Assembly: GCF_023161665.1 (NCBI RefSeq)
Contig: NZ_JALNTW010000018.1
Location: 21,348-85,347, forward strand
Direction of reading: 5' to 3'
Length of the DNA stretch: 64,000 bases
From: Shewanella sp. 1CM18E
Lineage (GTDB): Bacteria; Pseudomonadota; Gammaproteobacteria; Enterobacterales; Shewanellaceae
The notes under the pieces are model-generated. The model was not told the DNA's origin and made no database searches. It saw only the letters and a list, made by a program, of their open reading frames with translations. This document shows, in pieces, positions 1 through 8,899 of the stretch (the first letter of the stretch is position 1; every line of letters starts with the position of its first letter). The translations under genes were made by a program, and so were the position numbers.

Positions 1-44
1 AGTACTTGAAGATGGTCGTGATACAGATGCGCTAACTGTTCCAT
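1..44 (-). CDS. pepQ: Xaa-Pro dipeptidase PepQ, N-terminal fragment cut by window edge
   Basis: Only the first 14 codons are inside the window. They read MEQLAHLYHDHLQV, close to the start of PepQ (E. coli MESLASLYKNHI). PepQ is a cytoplasmic metallopeptidase that releases proline from X-Pro dipeptides. It is divergent from fadB, the arrangement usual in Shewanella and other gammaproteobacteria. The call rests on this short N-terminus plus synteny. Confidence 0.7.
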   Translation of the reverse strand, partial: MEQLAHLYHDHLQV

Positions 45-408
45 GAGGGTTACCCTATTGTTATTATTTAGCCAAATTTTCGACATCGACCCAGTCTAAC
101 ACATAGACAATTAAAATTTTTCTTCAAACACATTATTCGCTAAAGCGGCTAAACTCTTGCGAGCAAAGATAAAATATAAACATCAATTTTTTTGCTATAA
201 GCGTATGATTTTATTTGATCTACTAATAAGGAATAAAAATAACTAAACGACCGTTTAAATTGGGTGTTGTAATTTTTTGTGATTAGTCGCACACTGAATA
301 GCAACTGGTCAAATGATGGCCTAGGCTGCTGTGACAAAGAAGGTTACATTCGGACAATAAAATCATTAATGATCTGGATAGTGAACCTAAGCTAAAAGGA
401 AGCAAGCA
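45..408. promoter_or_regulatory. pepQ-fadB divergent intergenic region
   Basis: This 364-bp AT-rich region separates the divergent starts of pepQ and fadB. It holds a PsrA-like palindrome at 244-257. A short minus-strand open frame at 149-337 has no recognisable product and no good ribosome-binding site. A purine-rich Shine-Dalgarno (AAAAGGAAG) precedes the fadB ATG. Confidence 0.5.
244..257. promoter_or_regulatory. Candidate PsrA operator of fadBA
   Basis: TAAACGACCGTTTA is an inverted repeat, imperfect only at the central two bases. It matches the (C)AAAC-N-GTTT(G) pattern of PsrA, the TetR-family fatty-acid regulator that replaces or supplements FadR in Shewanella and Pseudomonas. It lies 151 bp before fadB, a beta-oxidation gene. 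Assignment to PsrA is inference from pattern and context. Confidence 0.5.
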
Positions 409-2562
409 ATGATCTACCAAAGCCCTACAATTGAGGTTGAGTTACTCGAAAATAATATCGCGCACTTGTGTTTTAACGCACAAGGCTCAGTAAATAAGTT
501 AGACCGAGCAACCCTCGACTCACTCAATGCTGCACTCGATAGCATTCAACAAGATTCTAGTATTAAAGCGTTAATGCTTAGCTCAGCCAAAGATGCCTTT
601 ATCGTTGGTGCTGACATCACCGAATTTCTAGGGCTTTTTGCTGAAGACGATACTGTTTTACAGTCTTGGATTGAGCAAGCCAATGATGTATTTAACAAGT
701 TAGAAGACTTACCTTTTCCAACATTGTCAGCGATTAACGGTTTTGCGTTAGGCGGCGGTTGCGAAACCATTCTTGCTACAGACTTCCGTATCGCAGACAC
801 CACAGCTCGCATAGGTCTACCTGAAACTAAGTTAGGTATTATCCCAGGCTTTGGTGGCACAGTTCGTTTACCGCGTGTGATTGGTACCGACAATGCACTA
901 GAGTGGATCACCTCAGGTAAAGATCAACGCCCAGACGCTGCACTTAAAGTAGGTGCAATTGACGCGGTAGTAGCGCCAGAGCACCTCAAGTCTGCAGCGT
1001 TAAAAATGCTGAATGATGCCCTAGCAGAAAAGCTAGATTGGCAAACTCGCCGCGCTAAGAAGCAAGCGCCACTGACACTGCCTAAACTTGAAGCCATGAT
1101 GTCTTTTGCAACCGCTAAAGGCATGGTATTTAAAATTGCCGGTAAACATTACCCTGCACCTATGGCAGTAATTAGTGTTATTGAACAAGCTGCACAATGT
1201 GGCCGCGCAGAAGCACTACAAATCGAGCATCAAGCATTTGTAAAGCTGGCTAAAACAGAAGTAGCCCAAGCGTTAATTGGTATTTTCTTAAATGACCAGC
1301 TCGTAAAAGGCAAAGCCAAGAAAGCTGGCAAGCTAGCCAAACCTGTAAGCTCAGCTGCGGTATTAGGCGCTGGAATTATGGGTGGCGGTATTGCTTATCA
1401 AAGTGCCAGCAAAGGCACGCCAATTGTGATGAAGGATATCGCTCAACCAGCCCTTGATTTAGGTTTGGGTGAAGCGGCTAAATTGCTAACGGCTCAAGTT
1501 AAACGTGGTCGTTCTAATCCAGCCAAAATGGCAGCGGTACTGAATAGCATCACACCAGCACTCGACTACGCACCGGTTAAAGATGCCGACGTAGTGGTAG
1601 AAGCTGTTGTTGAGCATCCAAAAGTAAAATCTATGGTGCTTGCAGAAGTTGAACAGCATGTCAGTGAAGATGCCATCATCACCTCTAACACCTCAACGAT
1701 TTCAATCAACCTATTAGCTAAGAGCCTTAAAAAGCCCGAACGCTTCTGTGGTATGCACTTCTTTAATCCTGTGCACAAAATGCCATTGGTCGAAGTGATC
1801 CGTGGTGAAAACAGCTCAGACGAAACTATCGCCTCAGTAGTGGCTTACGCCAGCAAGATGGGCAAAACGCCAATCGTGGTAAATGACTGCCCAGGCTTTT
1901 TCGTCAACCGGGTACTCTTCCCTTACTTTGCAGGCTTTAGCGGCCTACTAGCAGATGGCGCTGATTTTGCGGCTATCGATAAAGTAATGGAAAAGCAGTT
2001 TGGCTGGCCAATGGGCCCTGCTTACCTACTCGATGTGGTTGGTTTAGATACTGGTCATCACGCGCAAGCAGTAATGGCCGAAGGCTTCCCTGATCGCATG
2101 GGTAAATCAAGCAAAGATGCTATTGATGTGATGTTTGCAGCAGAGCGATTTGGTCAGAAGAATAGTAAAGGCTTCTACCAATATTCAGTAGATCGTCGCG
2201 GCAAGCCAAAGAAAGATTTAGACCCAACTAGCTACGAGTTACTGCAAGCCGAGTTTGGCGAGCAAAAAGCTTTTGAATCAGATGAGATCATTGCCCGCAC
2301 TATGATCCCAATGATTATCGAGACAGTGCGTTGTCTTGAAGAAGGAATTATCGCTTCACCTGCTGAAGCTGACATGGGCCTAGTTTACGGCCTTGGCTTC
2401 CCACCATTTAGAGGCGGTGTATTCCGTTACCTAGATACTATAGGTGTGGCTAACTTTGTGGCGCTTGCCGACAAATACGCTCACTTAGGTGGTCTATACC
2501 AAGTCACCGACACTATGCGCGAACTTGCCGCCAACAATGGCAGCTACTACCAGCAGGCTTAA
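409..2562 (+). CDS. fadB: Fatty acid oxidation complex subunit alpha FadB
   Basis: Multifunctional beta-oxidation protein of 717 aa (the E. coli protein is 729). It carries 2-enoyl-CoA hydratase and 3-hydroxyacyl-CoA dehydrogenase activities in the cytoplasmic alpha2-beta2 complex with FadA. The crotonase domain spans about 1-190, with the oxyanion motif GFALGGGCE ending in Glu119 and a second catalytic Glu139 (GLPETKLG). The NAD-binding motif GAGIMGGG is at 320-327 and the dehydrogenase motif MHFFNP at 449-454 supplies His450. The ATG has a strong Shine-Dalgarno. fadA follows after 18 bp, so this is the first gene of fadBA. Confidence 0.97.
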   Translation: MIYQSPTIEVELLENNIAHLCFNAQGSVNKLDRATLDSLNAALDSIQQDSSIKALMLSSAKDAFIVGADITEFLGLFAEDDTVLQSWIEQANDVFNKLEDLPFPTLSAINGFALGGGCETILATDFRIADTTARIGLPETKLGIIPGFGGTVRLPRVIGTDNALEWITSGKDQRPDAALKVGAIDAVVAPEHLKSAALKMLNDALAEKLDWQTRRAKKQAPLTLPKLEAMMSFATAKGMVFKIAGKHYPAPMAVISVIEQAAQCGRAEALQIEHQAFVKLAKTEVAQALIGIFLNDQLVKGKAKKAGKLAKPVSSAAVLGAGIMGGGIAYQSASKGTPIVMKDIAQPALDLGLGEAAKLLTAQVKRGRSNPAKMAAVLNSITPALDYAPVKDADVVVEAVVEHPKVKSMVLAEVEQHVSEDAIITSNTSTISINLLAKSLKKPERFCGMHFFNPVHKMPLVEVIRGENSSDETIASVVAYASKMGKTPIVVNDCPGFFVNRVLFPYFAGFSGLLADGADFAAIDKVMEKQFGWPMGPAYLLDVVGLDTGHHAQAVMAEGFPDRMGKSSKDAIDVMFAAERFGQKNSKGFYQYSVDRRGKPKKDLDPTSYELLQAEFGEQKAFESDEIIARTMIPMIIETVRCLEEGIIASPAEADMGLVYGLGFPPFRGGVFRYLDTIGVANFVALADKYAHLGGLYQVTDTMRELAANNGSYYQQA

Positions 2563-2580
2563 GCAGAAAGGATTAAAACA

Positions 2581-3744
2581 ATGAAAAACGCCGTTATCGT
2601 AGATTGTATCCGTACGCCAATGGGCCGCTCAAAGGCTGGTGTATTTAGAAATGTACGTGCAGAAACCCTATCTGCAGAACTGATGAAAGCACTACTTGAG
2701 CGCAACCCAAAGCTTGATCCAAACACCATCGAAGATGTGATGTGGGGTTGTGTGCAGCAAACACTCGAGCAAGGTTTTAATATTGCCCGTAACGCTGCTT
2801 TGCTAGCAGGTATTCCGAAGCAAGTTGGCGCGGTTACCGTTAACCGTTTATGTGGCTCATCTATGGATGCACTACACCAAGCCGCACGAGCCATTATGAC
2901 AGGCCAAGGCGACACCTTTATCGTTGGTGGTGTTGAACATATGGGCCATGTACCGATGAACCATGGTGTCGATTTCCACCCAGGTCTTGCTAACAACGTG
3001 GCTAAAGCCTCTGGCATGATGGGTCTAACCGCAGAAATGCTCGGCAAGATGCACGGTATCACTCGTGAACAACAAGATGCTTTTGCAGTGCGTTCACACC
3101 AGCGTGCGCATGCTGCAACTGTTGAAGGTCGCTTTGCTAATGAGATTGTAGCAATTGAAGGTCACGACGCCGATGGCGCGCTGATTAAAGTTGATCATGA
3201 TGAAGTGATCCGCCCTGAAACATCAATGGAATCACTGTCTGGTTTACGCCCTGCTTTTGACCCAGCAAACGGTACAGTTACCGCTGGTACCTCTTCAGCA
3301 CTATCAGATGGCGCATCTGCCATGCTAGTCATGGAAGAAGAAAAAGCTAAAGAGCTAGGTCTACCTATTCGCGCGCGCATTCGCTCAATGGCGATTGCTG
3401 GCTGTGATGCGGCAATTATGGGTTATGGGCCAGTACCTGCAACCCAAAAAGCACTTAAACGTGCAGGCCTAACGGTTGATGACCTAGACGTTATCGAACT
3501 TAACGAAGCCTTCGCAGCACAATCGCTGCCATGTGTAAAAGACTTAGGCCTAATGGATGTGGTTGACGAAAAAGTTAACCTAAATGGTGGTGCAATTGCA
3601 CTTGGTCATCCACTTGGCTGTTCGGGTACTCGTATCTCAACGACCTTGATAAACCTTATGGAAGCCAAAGATGCTAAGTATGGCCTAGCGACTATGTGTA
3701 TTGGTCTAGGCCAAGGTATTGCGACGATATTTGAGCGTCCATAA
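2581..3744 (+). CDS. fadA: 3-ketoacyl-CoA thiolase FadA (complex beta subunit)
   Basis: Thiolase of 387 aa, the same length as E. coli FadA. It cleaves 3-ketoacyl-CoA to acetyl-CoA and a shortened acyl-CoA. The nucleophile is Cys91 in VNRLCGSSMDA. The C-terminal NEAFA, GGAIALGHPLGCSG and CIGLGQG motifs supply the other catalytic residues. It is co-transcribed with fadB, and a bidirectional terminator follows at 3783-3810. Confidence 0.97.
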   Translation: MKNAVIVDCIRTPMGRSKAGVFRNVRAETLSAELMKALLERNPKLDPNTIEDVMWGCVQQTLEQGFNIARNAALLAGIPKQVGAVTVNRLCGSSMDALHQAARAIMTGQGDTFIVGGVEHMGHVPMNHGVDFHPGLANNVAKASGMMGLTAEMLGKMHGITREQQDAFAVRSHQRAHAATVEGRFANEIVAIEGHDADGALIKVDHDEVIRPETSMESLSGLRPAFDPANGTVTAGTSSALSDGASAMLVMEEEKAKELGLPIRARIRSMAIAGCDAAIMGYGPVPATQKALKRAGLTVDDLDVIELNEAFAAQSLPCVKDLGLMDVVDEKVNLNGGAIALGHPLGCSGTRISTTLINLMEAKDAKYGLATMCIGLGQGIATIFERP

Positions 3745-3782
3745 GCTTAATTTACATCTCACAAACCAAGCTTGATAGACAC

Positions 3783-3810
3783 AAAAAAGCCAGCGTAAGC
3801 TGGCTTTTTT
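3783..3810. terminator. Bidirectional intrinsic terminator, fadA / transglycosylase
   Basis: A-run, GCCAGC stem, GTAA loop, GCTGGC and T-run form a symmetric hairpin with A/T tracts on both sides. It sits between the convergent fadA and lytic transglycosylase genes and can serve both. Confidence 0.85.
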
Positions 3811-3832
3811 CATGTTGTAATGCACAAAGATA

Positions 3833-5161
3833 TTAAAGCTTATTTTGATACAGCTCGATTCGACTACTTACCTTTTTCAAGTAATGCTTAGTCTCATCGT
3901 AAGGCAAATTAGTTAATAAATGTTGGTACACTTCATCAGGGCTCATTTTATTAATAACTTTAGATGCCTTACGGATATTACGTGCACCATCAGCATTAAA
4001 GGCCTTTGCTACATTACCAGCTCCGGTATTGTATGCAGCAATCACACAATACAAACGACTCTCGTCATTTTCTATCGACTTTAAATAGCGCTTATTCAAG
4101 ATATTTAGGTAGGCCGCACCGGTTTCAACATTAATATTTGGGGTATAAAGTTCACCAGATGACATAGGCTCGCTTTTTTTCCTGACGATTTGATTAACGT
4201 CATAACCTGCTGTAGTCGGGACAATTTGCATTAGGCCATATGCAGGGATCGGCGATGTCGCTTTAGGGTCAAAGCTCGACTCTGAATGGATCACAGCCAT
4301 AATAAGCGCCGATGAAACTTGCCATCTGTCACCCTCAGTTTGGGCAAAGTTGACCACCGCATTAGCACGAGAACTCAAACCATTTTTAGCTAGTGCGACC
4401 TTATATTCGACTATTTTCTTTTCAGTTAATTGCGCTTTTTCTTGCTGGCGATGCTGCTCATAATCTTCAGCTACGTTCTCAAGTCTTTGCTTGGCACCAG
4501 CAAGGAGCTTTTTCTTTTTTTGTATAGAAACTTGCTCAATAAGATCAACTGAAAGGCTGTCATTTTTAGCGAGCTGCGCTTTATCAGATTCTTTATCAAT
4601 TTCTGTTAATTGCGCTTTTGTTTGCTCAATAATAACCTGCTTAGCCTGCTTTTCATTCTCAGCAGAAAACTCAACCTCAATGACTTTTATCTGTGCTTGC
4701 GTTTGTGGCTGTGCACTTGAAAGAGCTTTTGCTGCTGTGGAATCACCTTTAACAGCTAGCTGGTTAACCTGTTTAGTTACTTCAGCCTTAGCAGCTTCGT
4801 CAGATAAGTTTTTATCGACTAAAACAGAAATCGTAAGCTCACCCTTGTCATAATCAATTACGCTTTTAAGGTTTTGTTCCGCAGAGTACTCAACATTTTT
4901 ATGGGGCTGTGATACATCACCGACACCCCATTTTTGGATAATTTCGGCGCGGTATTTATCAAAATCTTTGAGGTACTCAACGCGCCAGTGCTCATATTTA
5001 GCCATGTATGCGAACACAAAGTCTTGATACTCCTTTTCTGTTTGCTGTTCACTAAAACTGTTGTCCATTACTGCATCAATTTCTGCAAATCTACCAACAG
5101 CATTCGCCGATGGCATACTCAATAATAAGCAGGCCATTAAGCCTGTTAAACGAGTTTTCAT
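3833..5161 (-). CDS. Periplasmic SLT-domain lytic transglycosylase, MltC-like
   Basis: 442-aa exported protein. A Sec signal peptide (MKTRLTGLMACLLLSMPSANA) lacks a lipobox, so it is probably soluble in the periplasm, unlike lipoprotein MltC. A Lys/Glu/Gln-rich, probably helical region spans about 80-255. The SLT domain at about 270-442 resembles MltC: catalytic Glu294 in IHSESSF, then GLMQIVP, AAYNTGAG and a C-terminal SPDEVYQHL/YLKKV segment. It should cleave glycan strands to 1,6-anhydro products. It is the last gene of a minus-strand lipoprotein operon (to 8663), 65 bp after the LPP20 gene. Confidence 0.85.
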   Translation of the reverse strand: MKTRLTGLMACLLLSMPSANAVGRFAEIDAVMDNSFSEQQTEKEYQDFVFAYMAKYEHWRVEYLKDFDKYRAEIIQKWGVGDVSQPHKNVEYSAEQNLKSVIDYDKGELTISVLVDKNLSDEAAKAEVTKQVNQLAVKGDSTAAKALSSAQPQTQAQIKVIEVEFSAENEKQAKQVIIEQTKAQLTEIDKESDKAQLAKNDSLSVDLIEQVSIQKKKKLLAGAKQRLENVAEDYEQHRQQEKAQLTEKKIVEYKVALAKNGLSSRANAVVNFAQTEGDRWQVSSALIMAVIHSESSFDPKATSPIPAYGLMQIVPTTAGYDVNQIVRKKSEPMSSGELYTPNINVETGAAYLNILNKRYLKSIENDESRLYCVIAAYNTGAGNVAKAFNADGARNIRKASKVINKMSPDEVYQHLLTNLPYDETKHYLKKVSSRIELYQNKL

Positions 5162-5226
5162 TTTGAATCCCTTCTAATAGAAATAGACTAAGTTGGAGGG
5201 GAACTCCCCCCTCCTTTAGCAAATCG

Positions 5227-5826
5227 TTACAGCTTTTGTAATGACGACAGTGCCGCGTCTAATTCTTCCGCCGCTTTTTTGCTATTAAACTTATTCCAAA
5301 GTTCTGGGTCCTTGTTACCCGCTGCTGCTACGACTTTGGCAATATTCTCATCGTAAGTGGCTTTATCCATGCCTACTAACGTATAAAGTCCGCCACCGGG
5401 GCTACGCTGAGTCACAATCACTTTGCTATTAGACAGAGTGCGACTAGTTACGTTTTTAATCACAGACTCAAGGTATTCATTTACCTCTTCCGATACTCCA
5501 TCTGTAGATGATGAAGCAATATTAGCGGTTGTTGCTTGCTTAAATAGCGTATTAACATTGGTCTCAAATTGCTGTGCCAATCGAGCTCTTGCATCGTTGG
5601 TCGCCACATCACGCATAATGTTTAGTCCTGCTACACTCTTTTTGGCGTAACCAACGGCGCCCATTTCAATGCCCGTGGGCATAACATCGCACACCCAACG
5701 CGGTGCTTCTGTTGTTGGTGCATCAGGGTAGAAACAATCAATTTGTTGTACATCCTTGACGGTATCGTTGCTTTGACAACCGGCTAATACGGCGACTACG
5801 GCAGTTGCTACTAATACTTTTTTCAT
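5227..5826 (-). CDS. LPP20-family outer-membrane lipoprotein
   Basis: 199-aa lipoprotein. The signal peptide ends in VLAGC with Cys17 acylated and Gln at +2, which predicts Lol transport to the outer membrane. The mature part has the LPP20-like pattern: AVGYAKKS followed by an Ala-rich helix (DVATNDARARLAQQFET) and a later GGLYTLVGMDKATY strand-turn-helix. FlgP of the Vibrio flagellar H-ring belongs to the same broad family, but no flagellar genes are near. It lies 9 bp after the CsgG-like lipoprotein gene in the same operon. Exact function unknown. Confidence 0.75.
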   Translation of the reverse strand: MKKVLVATAVVAVLAGCQSNDTVKDVQQIDCFYPDAPTTEAPRWVCDVMPTGIEMGAVGYAKKSVAGLNIMRDVATNDARARLAQQFETNVNTLFKQATTANIASSSTDGVSEEVNEYLESVIKNVTSRTLSNSKVIVTQRSPGGGLYTLVGMDKATYDENIAKVVAAAGNKDPELWNKFNSKKAAEELDAALSSLQKL

Positions 5827-5835
5827 TTTATTCCC

Positions 5836-6876
5836 TTAAAAGCTAAATGTTTCTGATAGTGATTCTGATGTTTTGTGACAAAGGCTTGCGAAAATAGACA
5901 TGCTATTACAAGTATCTTCAAATTTTACCTTTACCGTATCTCCCCGTTTTACTAGTCCAGCCATATCGCTATCGATCATGACCCATGAGTGATTTGGCTT
6001 AATGCCGTGTTCAGCATTATTAATAACCTCACCTTCACCGTAGCCACGGGTTTCAACTTCAATCTCTCCGGCATAGTTAGTCACTTTTTCATGAGAAATA
6101 AAATCTACTTCCCACTCAGGCTCAACACCTTGATTGCTCCCCATATCAATACGAACCATAGTGCCTACATCGCATTGACGCATCTCGACAATACTGGCCC
6201 TCGGTGCGAGTAAATTTTTTAAATCGTCATTACGGGTAACTGAATATTTGGCTGCATTCGCAATCATGCTATTGATTTGATCTTGCGAGATTGGGCAACG
6301 CGAATTAGAAGTGTCATAAGAGTAAGTCGTATCTCCAGCGAACTCTATTTGATCCATGGTGATCATGTCAGGAAGTGAAACAGCTCTGGTGCTCGCCTCG
6401 ATTTTAGCCTCAAAGTGGCACGCAGGAGCAACCCTAACTCTCTTATCTTCAATAGGGTCATAAGCAACATGGGCGCCTTTAAATTCACGCGAGAAATGCG
6501 CTACACCAATATCGGTAAAAATAGCAAAATCAGCAATAGGAACACCTTCACTACTATATCGACCGCTTGCCTCAGCAATTTCTAATTCTGGTTTCAGCTT
6601 TTTAGCTAAACTTCGATCCACAATTTGCGAACCTGTTTTATTAATCTGCTTTCTCAATGATTGATCGAATGAGGCGGTAATACTTTTCGCTGTCGATGTA
6701 TCCACTTTTAAGTCTGGTTCAAAAATAACGACCTTAGTGCTCGCTGTTCCTTTCACCATGTGACTACTATCTGGCAGCTCTATTCGCGAAGACGCGGAAC
6801 AGACATTTGGCCCAGTGCTATTACATCCCGTGACAGCTGTGAGCATTGCTAGCGTTATAAAAGATTTTTTTAACAT
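5836..6876 (-). CDS. Lipoprotein with CsgG/LpoB-like and FlgT-C-like regions, function unknown
   Basis: I choose the ATG at 6876 (MLKKSFITLAMLTAVTGC), giving 346 aa. An in-frame ATG four codons upstream has no ribosome-binding site. A lipobox with Asn at +2 suggests an outer-membrane lipoprotein. Residues about 45-125 (TKVVIFEP, SLRKQINKTGSQIVDRSLAKKL) look like the CsgG/LpoB/TolB-N type alpha/beta fold. The last about 120 residues carry GTMVRIDMGSNQGVEPEWEVDF and a VKRGDTVKVKFE strand, resembling the beta-barrel C-domain of FlgT. These fold calls are inference from pattern. It is the third gene of the operon. Confidence 0.6.
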   Translation of the reverse strand: MLKKSFITLAMLTAVTGCNSTGPNVCSASSRIELPDSSHMVKGTASTKVVIFEPDLKVDTSTAKSITASFDQSLRKQINKTGSQIVDRSLAKKLKPELEIAEASGRYSSEGVPIADFAIFTDIGVAHFSREFKGAHVAYDPIEDKRVRVAPACHFEAKIEASTRAVSLPDMITMDQIEFAGDTTYSYDTSNSRCPISQDQINSMIANAAKYSVTRNDDLKNLLAPRASIVEMRQCDVGTMVRIDMGSNQGVEPEWEVDFISHEKVTNYAGEIEVETRGYGEGEVINNAEHGIKPNHSWVMIDSDMAGLVKRGDTVKVKFEDTCNSMSIFASLCHKTSESLSETFSF

Positions 6877-6906
6877 ACCAATATCCATATATTGTTAGAA
6901 AAATAT

Positions 6907-7881
6907 TTAAAGCCCTAAGGCTCCCCAAAAATTCTGTGCTTTTAACTTGGCAGAGAAATGACGTGACGCGCCTTCATCAGCACGTTCAAAGCTGGTTACT
7001 GAGTTAGCGTTGGCAATAATCTCATTGCTGGCGATAACTAGTTGCTGTTGATTTTTAACGGTAATATTTACCTGAACCGTAGAAATGTAGATGTCAGCGA
7101 CATAATTTTTGCGCCAATCACTATCAAGCACTAACTCATGACTGTGAGCCTCACCACCATGCTTAACAACACTGATTTTATTCTGGTTCAAATAGTGGGT
7201 AACTGCTTCACTCATCCACTTATCACTAGGCTCAGCCAAGACCGCAACTTTCAAACCTGAATGAACATCGACAACTTTTGCTTTAAGCGCGGGAATAACG
7301 TTAGCTGTCACCTTCTGCTTTTCAGCGGGAGACAGTGCATAAAGCATTGATTGACGGCTGGCCATTTTAGCTTCGAGCTCTGCTGTATTATTGTTTTTTA
7401 GCCACCACACTAGTGGATCGGTTTGCGCTAATCTGTCTAACTCAAATTGAGCTGCAGCATTGTACTGTGCAATATCGGCACGTAGTTGAGACTTAATCGT
7501 TGCCTTATTAACACTGGCTTCAACATAAAAAGTATCGCCACTTTGCTCGGCTTTAGTGAAGCTCACACCACTTAATATAAGAGCTGAGGTTTGGGTGTTA
7601 ACGCTAAAATCATTTAACTGCTGATAATGCTCTCGACCATTAATGTCATTGGCAATATTTCGGCTCAAGCCAGTCGATTGAACCTGAGTCCATAATTGTT
7701 GGTTAACCGCACTTATAGCTTTTTGCTTTGCGTTTTCAAGACTTGAACCTTGCCCTACCGCCACCAATTGTGTTTCATTCGCCGCTATAGGGTTAAGATA
7801 CCAATTAGGTACTTTGGCAGTTGTCTGGCAACCAGATAGTAATGCCCAACCTAAAAACAAGCTGGTAAGTTTTAAGTGCAT
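6907..7881 (-). CDS. LPP20-like outer-membrane lipoprotein, function unknown
   Basis: 324-aa lipoprotein. Lipobox LLSGC with Cys18 and Gln at +2 predicts outer-membrane location. Residues about 25-135 show the LPP20-like pattern (PNWYLNPI, QLVAVGQGSSLENAKQKAISAVNQQL, then TFYVEASVNKATIKSQL). The C-terminal half begins GLKVAVLAEPSDKWMSEAVTHYLNQNKISVV, like a TolB-N/CsgG alpha/beta domain. This order parallels the N and M domains of FlgT. It starts 32 bp after the upstream membrane-protein gene. Confidence 0.6.
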   Translation of the reverse strand: MHLKLTSLFLGWALLSGCQTTAKVPNWYLNPIAANETQLVAVGQGSSLENAKQKAISAVNQQLWTQVQSTGLSRNIANDINGREHYQQLNDFSVNTQTSALILSGVSFTKAEQSGDTFYVEASVNKATIKSQLRADIAQYNAAAQFELDRLAQTDPLVWWLKNNNTAELEAKMASRQSMLYALSPAEKQKVTANVIPALKAKVVDVHSGLKVAVLAEPSDKWMSEAVTHYLNQNKISVVKHGGEAHSHELVLDSDWRKNYVADIYISTVQVNITVKNQQQLVIASNEIIANANSVTSFERADEGASRHFSAKLKAQNFWGALGL

Positions 7882-7913
7882 ACTTCGTCCTTGAAATAGT
7901 TAATTCTTAAAGG

Positions 7914-8663
7914 TTATTGGCTCTTCAATAGCGTCTTATATTCAAAGTGAGTTAACAGGGCTTCAATCATCACTTGGGGAGCCAACTCTGTAACTGCAAA
8001 ATAGTTAGGTTCAAGTTTACGACTTGCCTCTAAAGCTCTACTAATATCATCAACGCCTCTATCAAGCTGCGCATTTAACTGAGCAATTGCCGCTACATCT
8101 TGGCTGCTTAAACTTCCATAATTAACCGCACCAAGTATTAAGCTGTAAAACATAACGCTTTTACCTAGGTCATGTGCTTCAGCATAATATTCAAGATTAT
8201 TCGCATCAGAAAAGTAGCTATCTACTCCCAAAAAGTAAGACGCTAAATTATCGGAAAGGAGTGTTTGATTGAGGTATGGAATGGCCGCTTGAAAATCAGG
8301 TTTTAAACCCACAATGGCGTATCCTGATAAACGTTGATCTTTTATCGCCAAAGTTAATTGATATTTAGGATGACCATAATAAAAAAAATAGACGTCAGAA
8401 TCTAAAGACGAACGCTTCGATACATGTGGAGTACCAAACAAACTCGTCACGTAGGCTTTGGTTTGGCCCACATGCAAATGCGAAATTTGCTTGTATTCAA
8501 TATCATTAGTCCAGTGTGCAACAAAAGATTCATACGCAGAATTGACTGCTTCTTTCGTATCATTCCATTGCCCGACCCATAACATCACAGCGACAGCAGT
8601 GAGTGCGATACTTTGGAGTTTACCCCAAAAACCGATCCTAGCCGTCTGTTCACGACCTTCCAT
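7914..8663 (-). CDS. Single-pass membrane protein of unknown function, first gene of lipoprotein operon
   Basis: 249-aa protein with one hydrophobic segment at about 14-32 (LQSIALTAVAVMLWVG), then a soluble domain with the pattern GQTKAYVTSLFGTPHVSKR, a YFFYYGHPKYQLTLAI strand pair, and a helical C-terminus. It may belong to the group named ETEC_3214-type proteins; I am not certain. As the first gene of the cluster it may anchor or regulate the lipoprotein/transglycosylase set. No catalytic motif is visible. Confidence 0.55.
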   Translation of the reverse strand: MEGREQTARIGFWGKLQSIALTAVAVMLWVGQWNDTKEAVNSAYESFVAHWTNDIEYKQISHLHVGQTKAYVTSLFGTPHVSKRSSLDSDVYFFYYGHPKYQLTLAIKDQRLSGYAIVGLKPDFQAAIPYLNQTLLSDNLASYFLGVDSYFSDANNLEYYAEAHDLGKSVMFYSLILGAVNYGSLSSQDVAAIAQLNAQLDRGVDDISRALEASRKLEPNYFAVTELAPQVMIEALLTHFEYKTLLKSQ

Positions 8664-8732
8664 GTCAACTCAAATTCCCTTTAAGTCAAAAGTATAAAAA
8701 CACATCAATGTTAACTAATTTAGTAACATATC

Positions 8733-8749
8733 ACAATTGGACCAATTGT
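8733..8749. promoter_or_regulatory. 17-bp perfect palindrome between divergent genes
   Basis: ACAATTGGACCAATTGT is an 8-1-8 perfect inverted repeat, 70 bp before the minus-strand lipoprotein operon and 150 bp before ybaK. It has the size and symmetry of a dimeric regulator's operator. I cannot name the regulator. Confidence 0.4.
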
Positions 8750-8899
8750 TTCGAAATTATTCCCTAATCCGAAACGAGTAAAAATATTTAAAGTAATAAT
8801 GTCTGCTTTATAACTCGGGATATATCACGGTATAACCAGTTTGCTTGTGAAAAGATCACTATAATTCAGATTAGCTTTTTATACGGAACACGTTAAGTC

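Noticed and set aside
303..323. FadR site before fadB (AACTGGTC...)
   Set aside because: Only the left half resembles FadR; the ACCA half is missing.
149..337. Minus-strand open frame of 62 codons before fadB
   Set aside because: No family, no ribosome-binding site, lies in the promoter region with the PsrA-like site.
2559..3062. Long minus-strand open frame opposite fadA
   Set aside because: Shadow of fadA codons; sequence is low-complexity and not protein-like.
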